Source: Phycisphaerae bacterium (GTDB lineage: Bacteria > Planctomycetota > Phycisphaerae > UBA1845 > UTPLA1). From it: a stretch of 10,748 bases of DNA. The stretch is taken from positions 1-10,748 of the forward strand of contig JAJDEC010000250.1 of assembly GCA_029259995.1 (NCBI GenBank). Reading direction: 5' to 3'. A program made the translations under genes and the position numbers. The notes below the pieces were generated by a model. It did not search any database, was not told the origin of the DNA, and saw only the letters and a list, made by a program, of their open reading frames with translations. Position 1 is the first letter of the stretch. Each line of letters starts with the position of its first letter. Below, one piece after another: positions 5,519 to 10,748 of the stretch.

Positions 5519-6433
5519 TCAGAATCGCCATGAAAAACCGACGCCCGTAAAGAAATCGTCAGCGTCGTCATTCAGACCCGTACCGGCGCGAACGTCAATC
5601 TGGAAATCATCCGTGATCAAGAACGTGAACCCGGCATTGACGTAATGCGTGTCGGCGCCGTCGCCGCTCGTCGGATAAAACCCGTAGTACTCCGCGTAAG
5701 CGCCGACATCGTCGGCAATCGAATAGCCGAGCGACACGGACGCCTGCGGTTCAAAGACTCGATGACCGGCATCGCTCGGCAGCGCAAAGTTGACGTTTCC
5801 CGCGAGGGACCAGTCTTCGCTCAAATCATACGCCCAGAGCATTCCGACGAACGGATCCACATCACCACTCGTGAACGCACTGTGACCGACGGGAACATCT
5901 GCGGCGACAATGACGCCCAAGTCCGGCCGCCATCCGTCTTGATCCGCCAGATGAAACTTGAAGCCGAGGGACAAGTCACTCCCGCCCGTGTCGGCATCCG
6001 ACATCGTTTCGCTGCGGCCGACATCGTTCGGTGCGCGAAACAACTGCTCGGCGCGCGACCAGCCCTGCCAGGCGACGCCCAACTCGACATCGTCGACCAG
6101 ACCGACGCGAACCAGTAACTCGGGATACGTGTGCTGCTTCGTCCGCACGCCGCGATCGCGGTTGTATGTCAACGTGTAGCCCGATTCAATTTGGAGTCGG
6201 CCTGCGGGGACTGTCAGCGTGCTCTCGGTAAAGTCCGGGCGATCGGTCACGAGAGGTCCGCTGCCGGAGTGCGATGGCGTCGACAATGCGAGCGGTTCCG
6301 ACGCGTGGCCCTTCAGACCATCGTCCAAATCCTGCGCGACCATGTCGTGTGGGCGATCCACCGAAGTGGAGGGCGATTCAGAATGGGACCGCGGCCCGAA
6401 AACGGAAATCACACTCAACAGTACAAGAACCAT
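5519..6433 (-). CDS. Probable outer-membrane beta-barrel (transporter-like) protein
   Basis: A 304-residue exported protein. A short hydrophobic N-terminus (MVLVLLSVISVF) acts as signal, followed by a low-complexity Ser/Pro/Asp linker to about residue 60. LVTDRPDFTESTLTVPAGRL (61-80) opens the barrel, a motif I associate with the transporter/phenol-degradation MetA-type barrel family in planctomycetes and proteobacteria. The rest alternates polar and aromatic residues in strand-length pieces (VELGVAWQGW, DLSLGFKFHL, ASVSLGYSI, YAEYYGFYPT) and ends in GVGFSWRF. A C-terminal Phe is the usual mark for outer-membrane barrel insertion. The signal lacks the usual Lys or Arg, which is odd. ATG 6433 has GGAG 8 bases upstream, and no other start lies between it and an in-frame stop. 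Substrate is unknown. Confidence 0.75.
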   Translation of the reverse strand: MVLVLLSVISVFGPRSHSESPSTSVDRPHDMVAQDLDDGLKGHASEPLALSTPSHSGSGPLVTDRPDFTESTLTVPAGRLQIESGYTLTYNRDRGVRTKQHTYPELLVRVGLVDDVELGVAWQGWSRAEQLFRAPNDVGRSETMSDADTGGSDLSLGFKFHLADQDGWRPDLGVIVAADVPVGHSAFTSGDVDPFVGMLWAYDLSEDWSLAGNVNFALPSDAGHRVFEPQASVSLGYSIADDVGAYAEYYGFYPTSGDGADTHYVNAGFTFLITDDFQIDVRAGTGLNDDADDFFTGVGFSWRF

Positions 6434-6945
6434 GCATCCAACTCCGCGGTTGTGACTCGAATCGGGTGAACGCGCTCAAACACGCCGGAATCACCCATTG
6501 GATATGTAGAATACCACACACTATCTTTATTAGCTACATATAAATTTTAGTGCGGCGGACCGCAACACGCCGATGGCCCCGTCGCCGGGATCGACGCGAC
6601 GACTCAGGTACAATGACATACCGGGGGCCGCTACGATCAGTGGGATCAAGACTCGACGGCAGACTCAATCTGAACGAACCAGCCGGCCCGGCAAAACAGC
6701 GCGAATACTCGAACCATCGGCCAGCCCATCCACCGTTTCGCTAACTATCCACCAAGACAGCAGTTATGACGCGAGCACAGAATATCGCAGGAGATTGCAC
6801 GAACGCTTCACAGTCAGGGCCCGGCCCCGGTATGATAACGTCAACAATTGAGCCGGTTCTGGCTCAGGCGGGTCACTGCACTCGGGCATCAAGGATTGTC
6901 ATTGGCGAGCCCAACGGATATTCCACATTGATCAGGAGGATGGAA
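6434..6945. other. Divergent intergenic region with AT-rich patch
   Basis: This 512-base region lies between the divergent barrel and repeat-protein genes. Around 6505-6550 is an AT-rich patch, unlike the GC-rich surroundings, with TATCTTTATTAG and CATATAAATTTTAG; it is the likeliest promoter area. TACAAT at 6609-6614 is another -10-like hexamer on the + strand but has no clear -35. TGAGCC-GGTTCT-GGCTCA (6849-6866) is a 6-bp inverted repeat about 80 bases before the + strand start and may be a leader hairpin or operator. The frame of the downstream gene stays open back to 6766, but that extension has no ribosome binding site. I see no gene here. Confidence 0.5.
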
Positions 6946-8376
6946 ATGGTGAAAACCCACACGTCAATTGACCGAAGAAGTAGCGCACGCATCGGCCTTG
7001 CCGTCGTCTGCATTGCCGCAGCGACATTCGCATTGTCGATCCCGGTCGGCTTTGCCGCCACATTCCAGGTCCGGCTTGTCGAAGGAACCGTCCCGCCGGG
7101 GCTGGCGGACGGCGTCCAGTTTCTCGATCAGATCACGTTGACGAACAACGGCAGCCTATTCATTGGCGGCGACACATCCTCCGGCGCCAGTGACGACTTC
7201 TTTTACAGCGCGAAGTTGAAACCCTTCGAGCTGACGCTGGAGATACAGGAAGGCACGACGGTCGTCGGCGAACCGGGCGTTGTGTACGTGCGGATGGACG
7301 CCGTCAACGACATGAACGAAGCGGGCGATCAGGTGTTCGTCGCGGAAACGAATCCGGGAGTGCTCGATTCCGTCTTCAAGAACGGCGCGAGTGTCGTTCG
7401 CGAGGGCGGAATGCTCGAAGGCGAAACGATCAACTCACTCCATCATTCGCAGATCGATGGGATGGGCAACGTATGGTACATCGCCGATATTGGTGCGGAC
7501 AGTTCGATGGACGCAGCATTGTTTCGCGACTCCACGTTAGTCCTCCGCGAAGGCGGCTTGATCGACGGTGTTCCGATCGCATCGATATCGGTTTCCGAAG
7601 CGACGCTGGGCTGCAACTTCCGCGTCAATGAGAACGGCGACTACATGATCGTCGTTGATGACGGCGACGCCCAGGGACAAGACGTCCACGTCATCATGAA
7701 CGGCCTGAATGTGCTCGAGTCAGGGGATTTTCTTCCGGGGATCATTCAACCCGTCTATTGGTTTAACCAGAACGGACTCACGGCAAGCGGTAATCACTGG
7801 TGGGTGCAGGTTGCTGTCGAATCCACGACAAGTCCCGGCTTCGCGGGTGACGAAGTGTTGCTGCTGGACGGTACGACAGTTCTCCTGGCCGAAGGCGACG
7901 ATCTCGGCGGCGGTCTCAGCGCAGGACAGATTCAGACGACGAGCATCAACTCCGACGGCCATTGGCTGGCGCGCGTTGATCTGATTGGCGCAACCGCCGG
8001 CGACGACGCACTCCTGCTCAACGGCAACATTGTTGCGCGAACCGGCGATGCGCTCGACGGCATTTACAACTGGGCCGGGAACATCGGTTTCGTCAACGAC
8101 ATCCAACTCAATGATTGCGGTGAGTTCGCATTGATCACGGACGTCGTACCTGTTGCCGGCGGCTCGCCTCTGGAATCGCTGGTCACAGGACGCATTTTCG
8201 ACGATGGCGATATCAACGGCGACTTCCTGGTCGACCTCAACGACACGGCGCCCTTTGTCGCGGCTCTGCTCGGTTCGGCGTCGTCGGACTGTGAGGCCTG
8301 GCGGGCTGACGTTAACGCTGACGGCAGCACCAACGGTCTCGATGTCGCCCCGTTTCTCGATGCACTGATTCCCTGA
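6946..8376 (+). CDS. Secreted repeat protein with dockerin-like C-terminus
   Basis: A 476-residue exported protein. The signal peptide is a basic n-region (MVKTHTSIDRRSSAR) plus a hydrophobic core (IGLAVVCIAAATFALSI), probably cut after GFA near residue 38. The body (about 45-415) is built of roughly 50-residue units, each with a beta pair and a glycine turn: NGASVVREGG near 143, DSTLVLREGG near 193, NGLNVLESGD near 250, DGTTVLLAEGDDL near 305 and NGNIVARTGD near 356. This looks like a beta-propeller or related repeat fold and resembles a common but uncharacterised planctomycete family. Residues 420-476 hold two dockerin-like Ca-binding loops (DINGDFLVDLNDTAPFVAAL and ADVNADGSTNGLDVAPFLDA). 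ATG 6946 is chosen because AGGAGG at 6934-6939 lies 6 bases upstream; ATG 6940 touches that site. An intrinsic terminator follows. Confidence 0.85.
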   Translation: MVKTHTSIDRRSSARIGLAVVCIAAATFALSIPVGFAATFQVRLVEGTVPPGLADGVQFLDQITLTNNGSLFIGGDTSSGASDDFFYSAKLKPFELTLEIQEGTTVVGEPGVVYVRMDAVNDMNEAGDQVFVAETNPGVLDSVFKNGASVVREGGMLEGETINSLHHSQIDGMGNVWYIADIGADSSMDAALFRDSTLVLREGGLIDGVPIASISVSEATLGCNFRVNENGDYMIVVDDGDAQGQDVHVIMNGLNVLESGDFLPGIIQPVYWFNQNGLTASGNHWWVQVAVESTTSPGFAGDEVLLLDGTTVLLAEGDDLGGGLSAGQIQTTSINSDGHWLARVDLIGATAGDDALLLNGNIVARTGDALDGIYNWAGNIGFVNDIQLNDCGEFALITDVVPVAGGSPLESLVTGRIFDDGDINGDFLVDLNDTAPFVAALLGSASSDCEAWRADVNADGSTNGLDVAPFLDALIP

Positions 8377-8410
8377 TGACGACAGCCGACGGCAAGTGAA
8401 TGCACGCGAC

Positions 8411-8452
8411 GGCCTGCGGAATCAACATCGATTCCGCAGGCCGCCCTTTTTT
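8411..8452 (+). terminator. Intrinsic terminator of the repeat-protein gene
   Basis: A 13-bp perfect stem, GGCCTGCGGAATC and GATTCCGCAGGCC, with a 6-base loop (AACATC) is followed by GCCC and six T residues. It starts 34 bases after the stop at 8376. The T-run is on the + strand only, so it serves this gene and not the convergent one ending at 8467. Confidence 0.93.
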
Positions 8453-8466
8453 CCTCTCTCGATCGT

Positions 8467-10143
8467 CTATTCGCGATTCGACGGCGGATTGGCGGTGTCC
8501 ATTGGTTGCACGGGCGGCGTCAGGGCCGATGTTGGCAACGATGCCAACAGCTTGTCCTTGTTCCAACTGACGGCTGCCCCGACGACAAGCATGACGAATC
8601 CGGCGAGCGTCAGAATCGTCGCCGTCGGCGACGGCGTGGCCACGATCCAACTCGTCGAAGCCGCAGTCATGTAGATAAACGACAAACCGAAGGCGATCGA
8701 GCGATATCGCGTCCAGGGCGCGAAACTACCGACGATCAGCAACATCCCAACAAGAACGACGGAATGAATGCCGACGAAAACCCGCTCGATCATCGCCTCA
8801 TTGCTCAGCCACGGGACGCATGCAAGAAACGCGACGGGAATGATTCGCCACAGCATCCCCGGCCGGGCGACGGCGATATGAAGGCTGACCAGCGCCGTCC
8901 AGCCGCACGCAATCAGGACAATGAAGGCGTCCGCCGGGGTTTGGTTCCAGACAGCTTGCACGAGCGTTCCGAACGCTGCGAATAATCCGGCCAGCGCATC
9001 TGCCCGGGAACGGCGCACAAGGGCCAGAAGCAGGAAATAGGCGGCGACAGCGCCGAGACAGACCGTGTACCCCACCCGCGACGGCAGCAGTGCCAGACAT
9101 GCGGATCCTTCCGCGAATCGGAACGCCGCCACGGCCAGCGCAGCATTGGCGGCATGAAACAAAGAAACAAGACGATGGCGTGCGAACGCATGATACCAGG
9201 CGGCTGATGCGAGCATCAGCATTGGTATGAGCGGACTGCGCAAAGGTCGCGGCAACAAGTCGACGGGCACACTGACATCAAATTCGTCAAATGCCAGAAG
9301 AACGGCAATCAGTGGAAGCGCCGTGCAGATCGTGATCCACGTCGTGAACCGTTTCATGAATGGATGCAGCAGACTCACGCCGACAACGGATATGGCGACG
9401 ATGGCAGGCCCCACGTAAAACACTCTGGCGTGGCAGAAGAAACCATAGTTCATCGCATAGAGATGCAGCGCCGTGGCTCCGAGCGTGATACCGAGGAAGC
9501 CGAGTTCTCCGACCGACGGCGACTCGACGGCCACACTCGGAAAGGCGAGTTTCAGATTGCAGTACGCGCGAGCAACGCCTCGACAAGCGAAAATCAGCGA
9601 TCCGAATACCCACCAGGCCCCATACAGAACGATTTCGTTGATCCCCGACGCCGTCACGGGCATCTTGAGCAGAGGCGCTGCAATCGCCAGCAGGACGACG
9701 CAGGCGGACACAATCAGATAAGTACTGCATCGAAGATGCAACCTTACAACTCTGCATACTGCAAGCATTTCCCCAATGGCGATGACACATGCACCGGCGG
9801 CGACGGCTGTTCCAGGATTCGGCCGCAGCGCGATCATCTCAAGCGTTGCAGCGATGGGCCCCGTCCAGAATAACGCACCCACAAGCAGAAGCGACGGTAC
9901 GTCTTCCGGCGCGCGGCGGGCACGATGCAGTGCCAACAGAATGGCTCCGACAGCCCATTCGTAGCATTGCAGCGCCGTCAACGTCACGACGATGAGGCGG
10001 AAGTCGCCCGCGGGATCGGACGGATCGACAAGGAGACCGCGTGCTCCGATGGCGATGAGGCACGCGCTGATGAGATACGTCGGATTGCGATCGACGAGCC
10101 ACGCGAACACGCGGCGACTGGCGGGCGGACGAATGACAGACAT
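8467..10143 (-). CDS. Large polytopic membrane protein, unknown family
   Basis: A 558-residue protein with about 16-18 hydrophobic segments nearly end to end. Examples are YLISACLIAIGARGLLV near 22-38, TAVAAGACVIAIGEMLAV near 110-128, YVGPAIVAISVVGVSLL in the middle and TILTLAGFVMLVVGAAVSW near the end. Loops are short and carry Arg-rich turns (LHRARRAPEDV, LVRRSRADAL). The ends are polar: a basic N-terminus (MSVIRPPASRR) and a Pro/Thr-rich tail (PTSALTPPVQPMDTANPPSN). There is no recognisable catalytic or transport motif, and the helix count does not point to one family. ATG 10143 is chosen because GGAGGT at 10151-10156 lies 7 bases upstream; the frame extends to 10203 without support. It is convergent with the repeat-protein gene and divergent from the FG-GAP gene, so it is probably monocistronic. 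Confidence 0.8.
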   Translation of the reverse strand: MSVIRPPASRRVFAWLVDRNPTYLISACLIAIGARGLLVDPSDPAGDFRLIVVTLTALQCYEWAVGAILLALHRARRAPEDVPSLLLVGALFWTGPIAATLEMIALRPNPGTAVAAGACVIAIGEMLAVCRVVRLHLRCSTYLIVSACVVLLAIAAPLLKMPVTASGINEIVLYGAWWVFGSLIFACRGVARAYCNLKLAFPSVAVESPSVGELGFLGITLGATALHLYAMNYGFFCHARVFYVGPAIVAISVVGVSLLHPFMKRFTTWITICTALPLIAVLLAFDEFDVSVPVDLLPRPLRSPLIPMLMLASAAWYHAFARHRLVSLFHAANAALAVAAFRFAEGSACLALLPSRVGYTVCLGAVAAYFLLLALVRRSRADALAGLFAAFGTLVQAVWNQTPADAFIVLIACGWTALVSLHIAVARPGMLWRIIPVAFLACVPWLSNEAMIERVFVGIHSVVLVGMLLIVGSFAPWTRYRSIAFGLSFIYMTAASTSWIVATPSPTATILTLAGFVMLVVGAAVSWNKDKLLASLPTSALTPPVQPMDTANPPSNRE

Positions 10144-10196
10144 AATGGACACCTCCAGGTTTTTCAGCGATGGACTGGAAATCTGCGCGCAGTGAC

Positions 10197-10241
10197 GACG
10201 CATTGCGTTGATCGCGCGTCGGTGGACGCGCGAAATGCGTC
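10197..10241. repeat. Nested inverted repeat in intergenic region
   Basis: The inner stem TCGCGCGTC (10212-10220) pairs perfectly with GACGCGCGA (10225-10233) around a 4-base loop. The outer stem GACGCATT (10197-10204) pairs perfectly with AATGCGTC (10234-10241). On the left arm only, 7 bases (GCGTTGA) bulge between the two stems, giving 17 paired bases in all. It lies 54 bases upstream of the minus-strand membrane-protein start and could be in its leader RNA. There is no T-run, so it is not an obvious terminator. Confidence 0.7.
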
Positions 10242-10285
10242 AGGCATCACAACCGGCGGGTGTCACGTCCTGGGAGAGGAATGAA

Positions 10286-10438
10286 ATGAATAATGACGGA
10301 AGTATGTATGATCGAAACAGGGCCGGACACGCTCGGGCCGATGGTTCAGTAGTTTCTAGGCGGCGATTCGGCGGAAAGTCAAACATCAGAACACAAGATT
10401 CGCAGCATCGGCCACCGCGGCGACAGAAAAAATATTGA
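10286..10438 (+). CDS. Possible 50-residue basic small protein (doubtful)
   Basis: An ORF of 50 codons starts MNNDGSMYDRNRAGHARADG and ends in a strongly basic RPPRRQKKY. The purine-rich GGGAGAGGA at 10272-10280 is well placed before the ATG, which is the main reason to list it. Against it: the composition is Arg-rich and low in hydrophobic residues, as expected of a chance frame in GC-rich DNA; there is no recognisable domain; and the minus strand is also open here. Its stop overlaps the candidate promoter of the next gene. Confidence 0.25.
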   Translation: MNNDGSMYDRNRAGHARADGSVVSRRRFGGKSNIRTQDSQHRPPRRQKKY

Positions 10439-10463
10439 ATCGGAAAGTCAGGAAAGTTAGGAT
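10435..10463 (+). promoter_or_regulatory. Candidate promoter for the FG-GAP protein gene
   Basis: TTGAAT (10435-10440) and TAGGAT (10458-10463) are separated by 17 bases, each matching four of six consensus positions. Transcription would start near 10470, about 24 bases before the ATG at 10494. Confidence 0.35.
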
Positions 10464-10493
10464 GGCAGATCACGCCTCAGTTAAGGAAAGGAC

Positions 10494-10748
10494 ATGCCCG
10501 TGACTGCGAAACTCAATCAAATCGTGATTCTGTCGACGTTGGTTCTTGTGCCGCTTCCCGCCTTCGCCGGTACATTCGGCTTCAGCGACAAGACTGCCAA
10601 CGCGGGGATGGATATCCCCGTCAACTGCATCGACGCCTACATCCTCGGCGGCGCCGTGGGCGATTTTAATCGCGACGGCCTTCAGGACATCGTGCACTGT
10701 GGGCATCCGATCAAGCTGTGGATCAACAACGGCGACGGCAGTTTTACC
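10494..10748 (+). CDS. Exported FG-GAP/VCBS-repeat protein, 5' part
   Basis: The first 85 codons of a gene that runs off the right edge. Residues 1-25 form a signal peptide: MPVTAKLNQ, then the hydrophobic core IVILSTLVLVPLPAFA, probably cut after AFA. The mature part includes GGAVGDFNRDGLQDIVHCG followed by IKLWINNGDGSFT. That is the FG-GAP/VCBS pattern: a D-x-N-x-D-G-x-x-D Ca-binding loop, then a strand ending in NNGDGSF. Such proteins usually carry several of these units as blades of an extracellular beta-propeller; how many follow cannot be seen. AAGGA at 10483-10487 lies 6 bases before the ATG. Cys45 and Cys69 may form a disulfide. Function beyond secretion and likely Ca binding is unknown. 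Confidence 0.85.
   Translation, partial: MPVTAKLNQIVILSTLVLVPLPAFAGTFGFSDKTANAGMDIPVNCIDAYILGGAVGDFNRDGLQDIVHCGHPIKLWINNGDGSFT

Larger units (their letters stand above)
10144..10493. other. Divergent intergenic region with nested palindrome
   Basis: This region holds the ribosome binding site of the membrane-protein gene (10151-10156), the nested palindrome at 10197-10241, a doubtful 50-codon ORF at 10286-10438 and a candidate promoter at 10435-10463. The part from about 10360 is richer in A than the surrounding coding DNA. Confidence 0.5.

Noticed and set aside
5312..5533. Plus-strand 73-codon open frame
   Set aside because: No ribosome binding site and no sensible product; the opposite strand holds the 40-aa gene with a strong one.

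Overview
The window looks like chromosomal DNA of a Planctomycetota bacterium, probably from or near the Phycisphaerae. This rests on four things: GC-rich coding sequence; two secreted proteins ending in dockerin-like Ca-binding repeats (D-x-N-x-D...VDLTD...FVxxLL); a small membrane protein with the N-terminal CxxC...CPECG zinc ribbon common in that phylum; and a ThuA-domain protein plus the start of an FG-GAP/VCBS-type exported protein. The lineage call is inference from protein style, since no rRNA or phylogenetic marker is present.

Layout, left to right. Bases 1-449 hold no gene I can support, but they are dense in palindromes: a REP-like hairpin (118-138), a 125-bp paired-hairpin repeat (178-302), a fragment of the same repeat (337-357), and a TATAAT box before the first gene. 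Then come a secreted ThuA-domain protein with a dockerin-like tail (450-1391, +) and a small membrane-anchored unknown protein (1414-1890, +), probably one operon. A second copy of the repeat (1900-2023) and a terminator hairpin (2052-2085) separate these from mscL (2123-2542, -), the large-conductance mechanosensitive channel. A lipoprotein of unknown function (2892-4079, -) lies upstream of mscL. Divergent from it is a translationally coupled pair: an isoprenylcysteine carboxyl methyltransferase-like membrane methyltransferase (4276-4869, +) and a zinc-ribbon membrane protein (4866-5300, +).

The second half holds a probable outer-membrane beta-barrel protein (5519-6433, -). It is followed in the same direction by a 40-residue hydrophobic small protein with a strong ribosome binding site (5368-5490, -), which is easily missed. 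After a 512-bp divergent intergenic region comes a secreted repeat protein with a dockerin-like tail (6946-8376, +) and a textbook intrinsic terminator (8411-8452). Next is a 558-residue polytopic membrane protein with no recognisable family (8467-10143, -). A second divergent intergenic region (10144-10493) holds a nested palindrome and a doubtful 50-codon ORF. The window ends inside an exported FG-GAP/VCBS-repeat protein (10494 onward, +).

Most genes encode envelope, membrane or exported proteins. They do not form one evident pathway, and I see no defence system, CRISPR array, tRNA, rRNA, integrase or complete transposase. The most unusual features are the two copies of the inverted paired-hairpin repeat and the unlisted 40-aa membrane protein.
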